Of a stretch of 64,000 nucleotides of DNA, positions 9,438-19,016 are shown piece after piece. A program made the position numbers and the translations under genes. The stretch's first letter is position 1; every line of letters starts with the position of its first letter. This DNA comes from Pseudomonas rhizoryzae (GTDB lineage: Bacteria > Pseudomonadota > Gammaproteobacteria > Pseudomonadales > Pseudomonadaceae), in assembly GCF_005250615.1 (NCBI RefSeq), contig NZ_SULM01000003.1, positions 310,001-374,000 of the forward strand, given 5' to 3'. The notes below the pieces were generated by a model, which worked only from the letters and a program-made list of their open reading frames with translations, was not told the DNA's origin and searched no databases.

Positions 9438-10577
9438 TCAGCCCTGGAGCGGCGTTACGGTTTCGGCACCGTCGAGCTGGCGAACGGCGATGTAACGCTG
9501 GCTGCGGCGAGTGCGGTCCATGACCTGGCCGACCAACTGGCCGCAGGCAGCGTCGATGTCGTCGCCACGGGTGGTACGCACGGTGACGTTGAAACCGGCC
9601 TGCTGCAGCAGCTCCTGGAAGCGGCGCGTGGCGTTCTTGCTCGGCCGCTCGTAGCCGGAGTGCGGGAAGGGATTGAAGGGAATCAGGTTGATCTTGCAGG
9701 GCACGTTGCGCAGCAACTCGATCATCTGATGGGCATGCTCGGGCAGGTCGTTGACGTCCTTGAGCAGGGTGTACTCGATGGTCAGGACGCGCTTCTCGCC
9801 CAGTTGCCCGATGTATCTCTGGCAGGCGTCGAGCAGCATGGCCAGCGGATACTTGCGGTTGATCGGCACCAGCTCGTTGCGCAGCTCGTCGTTGGGCGCG
9901 TGCAGCGACAACGCCAGGGAGACGTCGACGTGCTTGGCCAGCTCTTCGATCATCGGCACCACGCCCGAGGTGGACAGGGTGACCTTGCGCTTGGAAATGC
10001 CATAGCCCAGGTCGTCCATCATGATGCGCATGGCGGAGACGACGTTGTCGAAGTTCAGCAGCGGCTCGCCCATGCCCATCATCACCACGTTGGTGATGGC
10101 GCGGTCGATCTTGGCCGGCACGGTGCCAAAGGACTTGTTGGCGATCCACACCTGGCCGATCACCTCGGCGGCGGTGAGGTTGCTGTTGAAGCCCTGCTTG
10201 CCGGTGGAGCAGAAGCTGCAATCCAGGGCGCAACCGGCCTGGGACGACACGCACAGGGTGCCGCGGCCGTTCTGCGGGATGTAGACGGTCTCGACGCAGC
10301 TGCCGGAGGCGACGCGGATCACCCACTTGCGGGTGCCGTCACGGGAGATGTCTTCGCTGACGATCTCGGGTCCGCGGATTTCCGCGGTGGCCTTGAGCTT
10401 TTCCTTGAGCGCCTTGCCCAGGTTGCTCATGGCGTCGAAATCGTCGATGCCGAAGTGATGGATCCACTTCATGACCTGGCCGGCGCGAAAGCGCTTCTCC
10501 CCGATGGACTCGAAGAACGACTCGAGTTGCGGCTGGGTCAGGCCCAGCAGATTGACCTTATCGGTGGCTGTGGTCAT
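9438..10577 (-). CDS. rlmN: 23S rRNA/tRNA adenine-C2 methyltransferase RlmN
   Basis: A 379-residue radical-SAM enzyme that methylates C2 of A2503 in 23S rRNA and A37 of some tRNAs. The cluster motif CxxxCxxC is at Cys116, Cys120 and Cys123 ('CALDCSFC'), with the conserved 'MGMGEPLLN' region and a C-terminal 'DIDAACGQL' holding the second catalytic Cys that forms the methyl-cysteine/thioether intermediate. It heads the rlmN-pilF-rodZ-ispG-hisS run and is separated from ndk by about 90 bp with a GC-rich hairpin. Confidence 0.96.
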   Translation of the reverse strand: MTTATDKVNLLGLTQPQLESFFESIGEKRFRAGQVMKWIHHFGIDDFDAMSNLGKALKEKLKATAEIRGPEIVSEDISRDGTRKWVIRVASGSCVETVYIPQNGRGTLCVSSQAGCALDCSFCSTGKQGFNSNLTAAEVIGQVWIANKSFGTVPAKIDRAITNVVMMGMGEPLLNFDNVVSAMRIMMDDLGYGISKRKVTLSTSGVVPMIEELAKHVDVSLALSLHAPNDELRNELVPINRKYPLAMLLDACQRYIGQLGEKRVLTIEYTLLKDVNDLPEHAHQMIELLRNVPCKINLIPFNPFPHSGYERPSKNATRRFQELLQQAGFNVTVRTTRGDDIDAACGQLVGQVMDRTRRSQRYIAVRQLDGAETVTPLQG

Positions 10578-10605
10578 GGGATCACCTCGACGAAATCTGT
10601 TTGAA

Positions 10606-10624
10606 GCCCGCGCAGGGCGCGGGC
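10606..10624 (-). terminator. GC-rich hairpin downstream of ndk
   Basis: GCCCGCG, a 5-base loop and CGCGGGC form a 7-bp stem 47-65 bases past the ndk stop on the minus strand. No real T run follows, so it could be a weak or Rho-assisted terminator with read-through into rlmN. Confidence 0.4.
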
Positions 10625-10670
10625 GATGCCAGGAAGGCGGGCTGGCCGCTTCCCTGGCCGGCGCTCATCC

Positions 10671-11102
10671 TTAGCGGATGCGCTCGCAGACTTCGGTAGC
10701 TGCGAAGAAGTAGGAGATCTCGCGAGCGGCGGACGCTTCGGAGTCCGAGCCATGGACGGCGTTTTCGTCGATGGACACGGCGAAATCGGCGCGGATGGTA
10801 CCGGCGTCGGCTTTCTTGGGATCGGTGGCGCCCATCAGCTCACGGTTCTTGGCGATGGCGTTCTCGCCTTCCAGCACCTGGACGACGACCGGACCGGAGG
10901 TCATGAAGGAGACCAGGTCCTTGAAGAAGGGGCGCTCTTTGTGTTCGGCGTAGAAGCCACCGGCTTCGCGCTCGGACAGCTGGACCATCTTGGCAGCGAC
11001 GACGCGCAGGCCAGCTTTCTCGAAGCGGGTGACGATCTCACCGACGACATTCTTGGATACGGCATCGGGCTTGATGATCGACAGGGTACGTTGAACGGAC
11101 AT
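10671..11102 (-). CDS. ndk: Nucleoside diphosphate kinase
   Basis: A 143-residue kinase that balances NTP and dNTP pools by phosphate transfer through His117 in 'NAVHGSD'. The N-terminal '[10 protein letters not shown]' and the Kpn loop region are intact. I chose the ATG at 11102 because it gives the exact family length and has TTTGGAG upstream; the frame stays open further upstream but that part reads through an intrinsic terminator. It has its own likely promoter in the iscX-ndk gap, described separately. Confidence 0.97.
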   Translation of the reverse strand: MSVQRTLSIIKPDAVSKNVVGEIVTRFEKAGLRVVAAKMVQLSEREAGGFYAEHKERPFFKDLVSFMTSGPVVVQVLEGENAIAKNRELMGATDPKKADAGTIRADFAVSIDENAVHGSDSEASAAREISYFFAATEVCERIR

Positions 11103-11130
11103 GTGAACTCCAAAGGTGGGTATAGAGCAA

Positions 11131-11158
11131 AAACGAAACCCGCGGATTATACGCGGGT
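11131..11158 (-). terminator. Rho-independent terminator of the isc operon
   Basis: On the minus strand after iscX, ACCCGCG, a 7-base loop and CGCGGGT are followed by TTCGTTTTT. This should end isc transcription 36 bases past iscX. The loop contains TATAAT, which may serve as the -10 of ndk. Confidence 0.8.
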
Positions 11159-11193
11159 CCCGGTGAAAAGCGTAGCGCGGTACGGGCGAGGCG

Positions 11194-11394
11194 TCAGGCG
11201 GACTCTTCGATCCAGGCAGCCTGGATGGCCTCGAGCACCTTCTCGCCACCACGCTGGGGATCGTCGTCGAAGTCGGGTAGCTCGACGACCCAGTTGCGCA
11301 GCTTGACGAAGTTCACGTAGCGCGGATCCACGTCGGGATGGGCATCGTTGAGTTCGATGGCGATATCCAGCACATCGGTCCATTTCAGTGCCAT
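11194..11394 (-). CDS. iscX: IscX (Fe-S assembly accessory protein)
   Basis: A 66-residue acidic helical protein with the family start '[12 protein letters not shown]' and the conserved '[11 protein letters not shown]' helix. IscX binds IscS and iron and tunes cysteine desulfurase activity. It is the last gene of the isc operon, 11 bp after fdx, and is followed by an intrinsic terminator. Length and position are standard. Confidence 0.95.
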   Translation of the reverse strand: MALKWTDVLDIAIELNDAHPDVDPRYVNFVKLRNWVVELPDFDDDPQRGGEKVLEAIQAAWIEESA

Positions 11395-11405
11395 GACAGC
11401 TGTCC

Positions 11406-11744
11406 TCAGTGACCTTCGGAAACCTGGTTGATGGTATAGCGCGGAATTTCCACCACCAGGTCTTCGCTGCCGACGACCGCCTGGCAGGACAGGCGCGAAC
11501 GCATTTCCAGGCCCCAGGCCTTGTCCAGCATGTCGTCCTCGAGCTCGTCGGAAGGTTCGAGGGAATCGAAGCCTTCCTGGATGACTACGTGGCAGGTGGT
11601 GCAGGCACAGGACATCTCGCAGGCGTGCTCGATGTCGATGCCGTTGCGCAGGGCGGCGGCGATGATGGTTTCGCCTTCGCTGGCTTCGAAGACCGCGCCC
11701 TCGGGGCAGTGCTCGGCGTGGGGCAGCAGGGTGATCTGCGGCAT
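11406..11744 (-). CDS. fdx: [2Fe-2S] ferredoxin of the ISC system
   Basis: A 112-residue adrenodoxin-type ferredoxin. Cluster ligands are Cys42, Cys48, Cys51 ('CEMSCACTTC') and Cys87. It supplies electrons for cluster assembly on IscU. Cys46 is an additional, non-ligand cysteine seen in bacterial Isc ferredoxins. It lies 7 bp after hscA and 11 bp before iscX, as expected in the operon. Confidence 0.96.
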   Translation of the reverse strand: MPQITLLPHAEHCPEGAVFEASEGETIIAAALRNGIDIEHACEMSCACTTCHVVIQEGFDSLEPSDELEDDMLDKAWGLEMRSRLSCQAVVGSEDLVVEIPRYTINQVSEGH

Positions 11745-11751
11745 GATGGAA

Positions 11752-13611
11752 CTACTCCTCGATATCGTTGAGACGGCGACCCGCCAGGGCCGCCTTGACC
11801 GAGGCGTTCATCCGCCGGGCGGCGAAGGCATCGGTCACCTGAGAAAGACGCTTGGTCTGCTCTTCGAGCGCCTGGACGTCGGTGGCTTCCAGCAGCTCGG
11901 CCAAGCGACCGATTTCCAGCTCGATCACCTGGCGCTCGTCGGCGTCCAGCAGGCGGTCGCCATCGGCGGCGACGGCAGCGGTGACCGCTTCGATCAACCG
12001 GCGGGCCTCGACCTGCTGCTCGCGCAGGGCGCGGGCCTGCATGTCGTCGCCGGCGTGGCGGAAAGAATCCTGCAGCATGTTGGCGATCTCGCCGTCGGTC
12101 AGGCCATAGGAGGGCTTGACCTGGACACTGGCTTCCACGCCGCTGGACAGCTCGCGGGCGCTGACGCCGAGCAGGCCGTCGGCATCGACCTGGAAGGTGA
12201 CGCGGATCTTGGCCGCCCCGGCGACCATGGGCGGAAAACCGCGCAGCTCGAAGCGGGCCAGGGAGCGAGCGTCCTTGACCAGTTCGCGCTCGCCCTGCAG
12301 CACGTGCACCAGCATGGCGGTCTGGCCGTCGCGATAGGTGGTGAAGTCCTGGGCGCGGGCCACCGGAATGGTGGTGTTGCGCGGGATGATCTTCTCCATC
12401 AACCCGCCCATGGTCTCGAGACCCAGGGACAGCGGGATGACGTCCAGCAGCAGCAACTCTTCGCCACCGCGATTGCCGGCCAAGGAGTCGGCCTGCAGGG
12501 CGGCGCCGATGGCGACCACGCGATCCGGGTCGATGTCGGTGAGCGGCGTGCAGTCGAATAATTCGCCCACGGCTTCGCGGACATAGGGGACGCGGGTGGA
12601 ACCGCCGACCATGACCACGGCGGCGATGTCCGCCGGCTCCACCTCGGCGTCGCGCAGGGCGCGGCGGCAGGCCTTGAGGCTGCGCGCGACCAGCGGGGCG
12701 ATGAGTTCCTGGAAGGCGCTGCGTTCGAGCATGCCCGACCAGTCGCCATGGCTGACCTCGACGCGCTCGGCGGCAGAGAGGGCCTCCTTGGCGGCACAGG
12801 CACTTTGCAGCAGACGCCGCTGAGTGCCAGGATCCAGGTCACTGGACAACCCGGCCTGCTGGACGATCCAGCCGGCGATGGCATGGTCGAAGTCGTCACC
12901 GCCCAAGGCGCTGTCGCCCCCGGTGGCCATGACTTCGAAGACGCCACGGGTCAGGCGCAGGATGGAAATGTCGAAGGTACCGCCGCCCAGGTCGTAGATG
13001 GCGACCACGCCCTCCTCGCCCCGGTCCAGGCCGTAGGCCACGGCCGCGGCGGTGGGCTCGTTGAGCAGGCGCAGCACGTTCAGCCCGGCGAAGCGCGCGG
13101 CATCCTTGGTGGCCTGGCGCTGGGCATCGTCGAAATAGGCCGGCACGGTGATGACGGCGCCGACCAGTTCACCGCCGAGGGTCGCCTCGGCGCGCTCGCG
13201 CAAGACGCGCAGGATGTCGGCAGACACCTCTACCGGGCTCTTGCGCCCGGCAGCGGTATCGATGAAAGGCATTTCCGACTCACCGGCGACGAAGCGATAG
13301 GGCAACTGCTCGCCCAGCTGCTTGACGTCGGCGATGCCACGCCCCATGAGGCGCTTGACGGAGAGGATGGTATTGAAGGGATCCTGGGCGGCGGCGGCCT
13401 TGGCGTTCGCACCCACTTCCACGCCGTCGGCGGCATAGCGCACGGCGGAAGGCAGGATCACCTCGCCCTGCAGGTCCGGCAGGGTCTCGGCCACGCCACT
13501 GCGCACGGCGGCCACGAGGGAATTGGTGGTGCCCAGGTCAATACCTACCGCCAGCTTGCGCTGATGCGGCTTAGGCGCCATCCCGGGTTCGGCTATCTGC
13601 AATAGAGCCAT
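11752..13611 (-). CDS. hscA: Hsp70-family chaperone HscA
   Basis: A 619-residue specialised Hsp70. The ATPase domain shows '[10 protein letters not shown]', '[13 protein letters not shown]' and '[10 protein letters not shown]', and the substrate-binding domain begins around '[11 protein letters not shown]'. HscA binds the LPPVK motif of IscU (present in IscU here) and, with HscB, promotes cluster release to apo-proteins. The start '[10 protein letters not shown]' with its short extension before the ATPase domain is typical of pseudomonad HscA. hscB lies 45 bp upstream. Confidence 0.96.
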   Translation of the reverse strand: MALLQIAEPGMAPKPHQRKLAVGIDLGTTNSLVAAVRSGVAETLPDLQGEVILPSAVRYAADGVEVGANAKAAAAQDPFNTILSVKRLMGRGIADVKQLGEQLPYRFVAGESEMPFIDTAAGRKSPVEVSADILRVLRERAEATLGGELVGAVITVPAYFDDAQRQATKDAARFAGLNVLRLLNEPTAAAVAYGLDRGEEGVVAIYDLGGGTFDISILRLTRGVFEVMATGGDSALGGDDFDHAIAGWIVQQAGLSSDLDPGTQRRLLQSACAAKEALSAAERVEVSHGDWSGMLERSAFQELIAPLVARSLKACRRALRDAEVEPADIAAVVMVGGSTRVPYVREAVGELFDCTPLTDIDPDRVVAIGAALQADSLAGNRGGEELLLLDVIPLSLGLETMGGLMEKIIPRNTTIPVARAQDFTTYRDGQTAMLVHVLQGERELVKDARSLARFELRGFPPMVAGAAKIRVTFQVDADGLLGVSARELSSGVEASVQVKPSYGLTDGEIANMLQDSFRHAGDDMQARALREQQVEARRLIEAVTAAVAADGDRLLDADERQVIELEIGRLAELLEATDVQALEEQTKRLSQVTDAFAARRMNASVKAALAGRRLNDIEE

Positions 13612-13656
13612 TGGCTAGTCGGCTTATGGTTGTCGGTGCCTGAGCGACACCTGTGA

Positions 13657-14178
13657 TTAATCGTCCAGACGCTCTTCGAGCTGGCGGATCTCGCTGGCCA
13701 GCTTGTCGAGAAACTGCATGCGACGGACCAGGCGTTCGGCGTGCTCGCGCTGGGCGGGATCCTTCCAGATCGCCGCGAAGGCCTGCTCGATGTCGCGCTG
13801 CGCATCCTTGAGCCGCTGGCGGAAGGCGGGAATGCCCGCGCTGTCGCCGGCGTCTTGCAGGTCTTCCAACTCCTCACGCCACTGCAATTGCTGCATGAGG
13901 AAGTCGGTGTCCTGGATGGTCGCCTCGAGCGGCATCTCGTGCCCTTCGAGCTCCAACAGGTAGCGTGCCCGGCGCGAGGGCGCCCGCAGCACGTGGTAGG
14001 CCTCGTTGAGTTCGGCCGACCGCTCCAGCGCCTGGCGTCTTTCGCGCTCGGGCGCATCGGCGAAGCGATCCGGATGGACCGTACGGGCCAGATCGCGGTA
14101 GCGCGACGCCAGGCCCGCCTGGTCGATCTCGAAGGCAGGCACGAGCTCGAACAGGGCGAAGTGACAGGGCTTACCCAT
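13657..14178 (-). CDS. hscB: J-domain co-chaperone HscB
   Basis: A 173-residue co-chaperone. The J domain carries the HPD tripeptide at 35-37 ('VHPDRF'), and the C-terminal helical domain binds IscU. I use the ATG at 14178, with GAGG about 9 bases upstream, because it gives '[10 protein letters not shown]', the family start, and the upstream extension of the frame runs back into iscA. It lies 8 bp after iscA. Confidence 0.95.
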   Translation of the reverse strand: MGKPCHFALFELVPAFEIDQAGLASRYRDLARTVHPDRFADAPERERRQALERSAELNEAYHVLRAPSRRARYLLELEGHEMPLEATIQDTDFLMQQLQWREELEDLQDAGDSAGIPAFRQRLKDAQRDIEQAFAAIWKDPAQREHAERLVRRMQFLDKLASEIRQLEERLDD

Positions 14179-14186
14179 GCAAGGCC

Positions 14187-14510
14187 TCAGATGTTGAAGC
14201 TTTCGCCGCAGCCGCACTCGCCACGCACGTTGGGATTGTTGAACTTGAAGCCCTCGTTGAGGCCTTCACGCACGAAATCCAGCTCGGTGCCGTCCAGGTA
14301 AACCAGGCTCTTGGGGTCGATGATGACCTTGACGCCATGGCTTTCGAACACCTGATCCTCGGCCGCGAGTTCGTCAACGAATTCGAGTACGTAGGCCAGT
14401 CCCGAGCAACCCGTGGTACGAACGCCCAGGCGGATACCGGCACCCTTGCCGCGCCCGTCGATGGAGCGCTGCACGTGACGGGCGGCGGACTCGGTCATGC
14501 TGATCGCCAT
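14187..14510 (-). CDS. iscA: A-type Fe-S carrier protein IscA
   Basis: A 107-residue A-type carrier with the three conserved cysteines Cys35 ('TTGCSGL'), Cys99 and Cys101 ('GECGCGES') that bind iron or transfer clusters. It sits 9 bp after iscU in the operon order S-U-A-B-A. No unusual feature. Confidence 0.96.
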   Translation of the reverse strand: MAISMTESAARHVQRSIDGRGKGAGIRLGVRTTGCSGLAYVLEFVDELAAEDQVFESHGVKVIIDPKSLVYLDGTELDFVREGLNEGFKFNNPNVRGECGCGESFNI

Positions 14511-14519
14511 GGTTCCTCC

Positions 14520-14906
14520 TTAGAGCAGGCCTTTCTTCTGCTTGTAGTCGTTCACCGCCGCCTTGATGGCGTCTTCGGCGAGGACCGAGCAGTGGATCTT
14601 CACCGGCGGCAGGGCCAGTTCTTCGGCGATCATGCTGTTCTTGATCGACGCCGCTTCCTCGATGCTCTTGCCCTTCATCCACTCGGTGGCCAGGGAGCTG
14701 GAAGCGATGGCGGAACCGCAGCCGTAGGTCTTGAACTTGGCGTCTTCGATGATGCCCTGCTCGTTGACCTTGATCTGCAGACGCATGACGTCGCCGCAGG
14801 CCGGGGCGCCGACCATGCCGGTGCCGACATCCGGATCGGCCGCGTCGAACTTGCCGACGTTGCGCGGGTTTTCGTAGTGGTCGATGACCTTTTCACTGTA
14901 TGCCAT
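14520..14906 (-). CDS. iscU: Iron-sulfur cluster scaffold IscU
   Basis: A 128-residue scaffold. Cluster ligands Cys37, Cys63 and Cys106 and Asp39 are present, as is the HscA-binding LPPVK motif at 99-103. IscS delivers sulfur here and the HscA/HscB pair releases the cluster. It lies 28 bp after iscS. All hallmark residues match the E. coli numbering. Confidence 0.98.
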   Translation of the reverse strand: MAYSEKVIDHYENPRNVGKFDAADPDVGTGMVGAPACGDVMRLQIKVNEQGIIEDAKFKTYGCGSAIASSSLATEWMKGKSIEEAASIKNSMIAEELALPPVKIHCSVLAEDAIKAAVNDYKQKKGLL

Positions 14907-14934
14907 GGTTCAATCCTCGCTCATCAGGGGGTGG

Positions 14935-16149
14935 TCAGTGGGCTTGCCACTCGACCTGACTCAGGTCTACGCCTTCTTTAAACATATCCCACAGCGGAGA
15001 CAGCTCGCGTAGCTTGGTTACGGCCTCGGCGACCTTGCTCGCGGCATAGTCGACATCTTCTTCGGTGGTGAAGCGACCGAAGGTGAAGCGGATGGAGCTG
15101 TGCGCCAGTTCGTCGTTGCGGCCCAGGGCGCGCAGGACGTAGGACGGCTCCAGGGAGGCCGAGGTACAGGCCGAACCGGAGGAAACCGCCAGGTCCTTGA
15201 GTGCCATGATCAGCGACTCGCCTTCGACATAGTTGAAGCTCAGGTTCAGGTTGTGCGGTACGCGGTGCACCAGGCTGCCGTTCAGGTAGACCTCTTCCAG
15301 GCCTTCGAACTGGCGGTAGAAACGGTCGCTCAGTGCCTTGATGCGAGCATTTTCCTGGGCCATCTCTTCCTTGGCGATGCGGAAGGCTTCGCCCATGCCG
15401 ACGATCTGGTGGGTCGCCAGGGTGCCGGACCTCATGCCGCGCTCATGGCCACCGCCATGGGTCTGGGCTTCGATACGCACGCGCGGCTTGCGGCGGACGT
15501 AAAGGGCGCCGATGCCCTTGGGACCGTAGGTCTTGTGCGCCGAAAAGGACATCATGTCGACCTTGAGCTTTTCCAGGTCGATCTCGACCTTGCCGGTGGA
15601 CTGGGCGGCGTCGACGTGGAAGAGCACGCCGCGGGAGCGGGTCAGCTCACCGATGGCGGCGATGTCGTTGATGGTGCCGATCTCGTTGTTGACGTGCATG
15701 ACGGACACCAGGATGGTGTCTTCACGCAGGGCCGCCTCGACCATCTCGGGAGTGATCAGGCCGTCTTCGCCCGGCTCGAGGTAGGTCACCTCGAAGCCTT
15801 CGCGCTCGAGCTGACGGGTGGTATCCAACACCGCCTTGTGCTCGATCTTGGAGGTGATGAGGTGCTTGCCCTTGTTCTGGTAGAAGTGCGCGGCACCCTT
15901 GATGGCCAGGTTGTCGGACTCGGTGGCACCGGAGGTCCAGACGATCTCGCGCGGATCGGCATTGACCAGCTCGGCGACCTGGCGACGGGCGTTTTCCACG
16001 GCTTCCTCGGCCTTCCAGCCGAACAGGTGGGAGCGCGATGCGGGGTTGCCAAAGTTGCCGTCCACCAGCAGGCACTCGCTCATCTTCTGAGCGACGCGCG
16101 GATCGACGGGCGTGGTGGCGGAATAGTCTAGGTAGATCGGCAATTTCAT
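14935..16149 (-). CDS. iscS: Cysteine desulfurase IscS
   Basis: A 404-residue PLP enzyme that takes sulfur from cysteine for Fe-S clusters and thio-modified tRNA. Lys206 in 'SFSAHKTYG' binds PLP, and Cys328 in the mobile loop 'SSGSACTSA' carries the persulfide; both positions match E. coli IscS exactly. It lies 31 bp after iscR, within one operon controlled by IscR. Confidence 0.98.
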   Translation of the reverse strand: MKLPIYLDYSATTPVDPRVAQKMSECLLVDGNFGNPASRSHLFGWKAEEAVENARRQVAELVNADPREIVWTSGATESDNLAIKGAAHFYQNKGKHLITSKIEHKAVLDTTRQLEREGFEVTYLEPGEDGLITPEMVEAALREDTILVSVMHVNNEIGTINDIAAIGELTRSRGVLFHVDAAQSTGKVEIDLEKLKVDMMSFSAHKTYGPKGIGALYVRRKPRVRIEAQTHGGGHERGMRSGTLATHQIVGMGEAFRIAKEEMAQENARIKALSDRFYRQFEGLEEVYLNGSLVHRVPHNLNLSFNYVEGESLIMALKDLAVSSGSACTSASLEPSYVLRALGRNDELAHSSIRFTFGRFTTEEDVDYAASKVAEAVTKLRELSPLWDMFKEGVDLSQVEWQAH

Positions 16150-16180
16150 CGGTTACTCCTAATCAGACGGGCGTCTCTGC

Positions 16181-16678
16181 TCAGTCGATGGTGGACGCTT
16201 CGATTTTTTCGACCGCAAGGGGCGATTGCTTGCTGGCACAAACCTTGTTGTCCTGACGCTTGGCAACCTGCTGGATCTCGTTGCGGGCGACCAGATCGGC
16301 CAGGGTGATGCCGCTCAGGAAGGTGTGGATCTGATCGCTCAGATCGCACCAGAGGTGGTGGGTCAGGCAGGTATCGCCCTGGTGACAGCCGCCGCTGCCC
16401 TGGCAGCGGGTGGCGTCCACGGATTCGTTGACGGCGTCGATCACCTGGGCCACATGGATACCGCCCATGTCACGCGCCAGCTGATAGCCGCCGCCCGGGC
16501 CGCGCACGCTGTTGACCAGCGAGCCGCGGCGCAGCCGGGCGAACAGCTGTTCCAGATAGGACAGCGAGATGCCCTGCCGCTCGGAAATGTCGGCCAGCGA
16601 CACCGGGCCCCGCTGGGCATGCAGCGCCAGGTCGAGCATGGCGGTTACGGCATAGCGGCCTTTGGTGGTCAGTCTCAT
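16181..16678 (-). CDS. iscR: Fe-S-sensing repressor IscR
   Basis: A 165-residue Rrf2-family regulator. The N-terminal winged helix starts '[10 protein letters not shown]', with recognition helix around '[13 protein letters not shown]'. The [2Fe-2S] ligands Cys92, Cys98, Cys104 and His107 lie in '[18 protein letters not shown]'. Holo-IscR should repress its own operon at the site described upstream. I chose the ATG at 16678; longer readings would run over the promoter. In P. aeruginosa cysE lies between iscR and trmJ; here the space is only 84 bp and holds no gene. Confidence 0.97.
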   Translation of the reverse strand: MRLTTKGRYAVTAMLDLALHAQRGPVSLADISERQGISLSYLEQLFARLRRGSLVNSVRGPGGGYQLARDMGGIHVAQVIDAVNESVDATRCQGSGGCHQGDTCLTHHLWCDLSDQIHTFLSGITLADLVARNEIQQVAKRQDNKVCASKQSPLAVEKIEASTID

Positions 16679-16712
16679 GACGAACTCGAGCGGGTTGCAG
16701 CGGATGAGCTCG

Positions 16713-16744
16713 ATTATCGGATTCCCGACAAAAAAGGTCAACTT
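16713..16744 (-). promoter_or_regulatory. isc operon promoter with an IscR type-1-like site
   Basis: On the minus strand TTGACC (16736-16741) and GATAAT (16713-16718) are separated by exactly 17 bases, a strong sigma-70 arrangement. The overlapping stretch GTTGACC-TTTTTT-GTCGGGAAT resembles the type-1 IscR operators that cover the -35 of E. coli iscR. The promoter lies 35-63 bases upstream of the iscR ATG. Promoter seen directly; IscR binding inferred from resemblance and position. Confidence 0.8.
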
Positions 16745-16762
16745 TAAAACCGAGCAAATCAC

Positions 16763-17551
16763 TCAGGCATTATCTATCGGGGGGATAGTCCGCGGATGGG
16801 ATTCGCCACGAGCGGCCTTCTGGGTTTCGGTCAGGATGCCGCGCAGGATGTTCATCTCCAGCTTGCTGATGCCGGCGCGCCCATAGAGCCGGCGCAAGCG
16901 ACTCATCAGGTGGCGCGGCTTGGCCGGATCGAGGAAGCCGATCTCCACCAGGGTCTCTTCCAGGTGCTGGTAGTAGAGCTCCAGTTCTTCCACCGTCACC
17001 GGCTGGGTGTTGAGCATGGCGGTGGCTTCGACCTTGTTCATCTTGGTCGGCTGGTTCTGTGCGGCGAGCCAGGCCATGCGCACCTCGTACACCAGCACCT
17101 GGACCGCCGCGGCGAGGTTGAGCGAACCGAAGGCCGGATCCGAGGGGATGTGCACGTGATAGTGGCAGCGCTGCAGCTCTTCGTTGGTGAGGCCGGCGTA
17201 TTCGCGACCGAACACCAGGGCCACTTCGCCGCCCTGCTCCACCTGGGCCAGCGAGGTGGTGGCGCATTCGCGCGGATCGAGCAGCGGCCAGGGAATCCGC
17301 CGGTCGCGAGCGCTGGTGCCCAGCACCAGGCTGCAGCCGGTCAGGGCTTCTTCCAAGGTACCGACGACGATGGCGGCGTCGAGCACGTCATTGGCACCGG
17401 AGGCGCGGGCGTTGGCCTCGCCGCTGGGAAAGTCCTCGGGATCGACCAGATAGAGGCGCGACAGGCCCATGTTCTTCATGGCCCGGGCGGCACCGCCGAT
17501 GTTGCCGGGGTGGCTGGTGTTGACCAGAACGACGCGGATGTTGTGCAGCAC
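16763..17551 (-). CDS. trmJ: tRNA (cytidine/uridine-2'-O-)-methyltransferase TrmJ
   Basis: A 262-residue SPOUT-class methylase that modifies position 32 of several tRNAs. It shows 'VNTSHPGNIGGAARAMKNMG' near the start, 'LVFGREYAGLTNEEL' and the knot motif 'GSLNLAAAVQVLVYE'. The start is set at a GTG (17549-17551) giving 'MLHNIRVVLV', with GAGG 8 bases upstream; the longer open frame has no better ribosome site and does not match the family start. It is divergent from suhB across about 140 bp. Confidence 0.94.
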   Translation of the reverse strand: MLHNIRVVLVNTSHPGNIGGAARAMKNMGLSRLYLVDPEDFPSGEANARASGANDVLDAAIVVGTLEEALTGCSLVLGTSARDRRIPWPLLDPRECATTSLAQVEQGGEVALVFGREYAGLTNEELQRCHYHVHIPSDPAFGSLNLAAAVQVLVYEVRMAWLAAQNQPTKMNKVEATAMLNTQPVTVEELELYYQHLEETLVEIGFLDPAKPRHLMSRLRRLYGRAGISKLEMNILRGILTETQKAARGESHPRTIPPIDNA

Positions 17552-17691
17552 GTGACTATCCTCGAGCGGACGCGGGAAATCGGCGCCGTATACTACGCCC
17601 ACCGGCGTCCGCTGACCACGAATACCCCTTCCAGTGCCGCGAAGTCTGCTATCATTGCCGGCTTTCCTTATACAACCCAGGTGATCTATCC

Positions 17692-18507
17692 ATGCAGCCC
17701 ATGCTGAACATCGCCCTGCGCGCGGCCCGCAGCGCCGGTGAACTGATTTTCCGTTCGATTGAGCGCCTGGACGTGATCACAGTCGACGAAAAAGGCGCCA
17801 ACGACTTCGTCTCCGAAGTGGACCGTGCCGCCGAGCAGACCATTCTCGCCACCCTGCGCAAGGCCTACCCCACCCATGGTTTCTACGGTGAGGAATCCGG
17901 CTACCTGGCCGGTGAAGGCGAAGGCGCCGATTACGTCTGGATCGTCGACCCGCTGGATGGCACCACCAATTTCCTCCGTGGCGTCCCGCACTTCTCGGTG
18001 AGCATCGCCTGCAAGTACAAGGGCCGCCTGGAGCACGCCGTGGTTCTGGATCCGGTGCGCCAGGAAGAATTCACCGCCAGCCGTGGTCGTGGCGCCGCGG
18101 TGAACGGTCGCCGTATCCGCGTCACCAACCGCCGCAGCCTGGACGGCGCCCTGCTGGGCACTGGCTTCCCCTTCCGCGCCAACGACGTCGACCATCTGGA
18201 CAACTACCTGGGCATGTTCCGCAGCCTGATCGGCCAGACCGCCGGCATCCGCCGCGCCGGTTCCGCCGCCCTGGACCTGGCCTACGTGGCCGCCGGCCGC
18301 TTCGACGGCTTCTGGGAAATGGGCCTGTCGGAGTGGGACATGGCCGCAGGCGCCCTGCTGGTACAGGAAGCCGGCGGCCTGGTGGGCGATTTCAACGGTG
18401 GCCATGACTTCCTCGAGAAGGGCCATATCGTCGCCGGCAACCCCAAGTGCTTCCGCGGCCTGCTGACCCAGATCCAACCGCACCTGCCGGCCTCGCTCAA
18501 GCGCTGA
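17692..18507 (+). CDS. suhB: Inositol-1-monophosphatase family protein SuhB
   Basis: A 271-residue Mg-dependent phosphatase. Metal ligands are visible in 'GEESG' (Glu67) and 'DPLDGTTNF' (Asp86, Asp89), with 'WDMAAGALLVQEAGG' near the C-terminus. Besides inositol phosphatase activity, SuhB acts with Nus factors in rRNA antitermination and affects virulence gene expression in P. aeruginosa. Start 'MQPMLNIALRAAR' is typical. The gene ends in a bidirectional terminator shared with sspB, its convergent neighbour. In P. aeruginosa sec genes follow suhB, so the sspB neighbour marks a rearrangement. Confidence 0.95.
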   Translation: MQPMLNIALRAARSAGELIFRSIERLDVITVDEKGANDFVSEVDRAAEQTILATLRKAYPTHGFYGEESGYLAGEGEGADYVWIVDPLDGTTNFLRGVPHFSVSIACKYKGRLEHAVVLDPVRQEEFTASRGRGAAVNGRRIRVTNRRSLDGALLGTGFPFRANDVDHLDNYLGMFRSLIGQTAGIRRAGSAALDLAYVAAGRFDGFWEMGLSEWDMAAGALLVQEAGGLVGDFNGGHDFLEKGHIVAGNPKCFRGLLTQIQPHLPASLKR

Positions 18508-18524
18508 GTCCATCCCGGTAACGC

Positions 18525-18560
18525 AAAAGCCCCTGTCGGTGCTGCCGACAGGGGCTTTTT
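18525..18560. terminator. Bidirectional terminator between suhB and sspB
   Basis: AGCCCCTGTCGG, a 5-base loop and CCGACAGGGGCT form a perfect 12-bp stem flanked by AAA on the left and TTTTT on the right. It can terminate suhB (+) and sspB (-). Confidence 0.92.
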
Positions 18561-18600
18561 CATGCCTGCTGCAGAAGCCTCCGCAGCAGGTTCAGCAGGG

Positions 18601-19005
18601 TTACTTGACCACTTTCAGGCTCGGCCGCGCCGGCGCCGGCTTGGCTGCCTCGGGCTTGCTGCCGCCGGTATCCGGCCCCTGGCCATCCGGCGGGCTGGGC
18701 TCGCTGTCGAAGACCATGCCCTGGCCGTTCTCCCGGGCATAGATCGCCAGGATGGCGCCCACTGGAATGTAGAGGTTGTAGGCCACGCCGCCGAAGCGCC
18801 CGTTGAAGCTCACGGCTTCGTTGTCCATGTGCAGGTCACGCACGGCGCTGGGCGAGGCATTGAGCACGATCTGGCCATCGTTGGCATAGCCCGGCGGTAC
18901 GCGCACCTCGGCGTAGTCGGCGTTGACCAGCAGATGGGGGGTACAGTCGTTGTCCACGATCCACTCGTAGAGTGCGCGGACCAGGTAGGGGCGACTGGAA
19001 TTCAT
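18601..19005 (-). CDS. sspB: ClpXP adaptor SspB
   Basis: A 134-residue adaptor that delivers ssrA-tagged proteins to ClpXP. The substrate-binding fold is readable through 'HLLVNADYAEVRVP' and 'FNGRFGGVAYNLYIPVGAILAIYARENGQGM'. A Pro/Ala-rich flexible tail ends in 'RPSLKVVK', the ClpX-binding XB motif. It lies 11 bp after sspA in the normal sspA-sspB pair. Confidence 0.96.
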   Translation of the reverse strand: MNSSRPYLVRALYEWIVDNDCTPHLLVNADYAEVRVPPGYANDGQIVLNASPSAVRDLHMDNEAVSFNGRFGGVAYNLYIPVGAILAIYARENGQGMVFDSEPSPPDGQGPDTGGSKPEAAKPAPARPSLKVVK

Positions 19006-19016
19006 GGGGTTCTCCT

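Noticed and set aside
11103-11252. 50-residue N-terminal extension of ndk
   Set aside because: Would read through the intrinsic terminator at 11131-11158 and exceed the family length of 143; the internal ATG has a good ribosome site.
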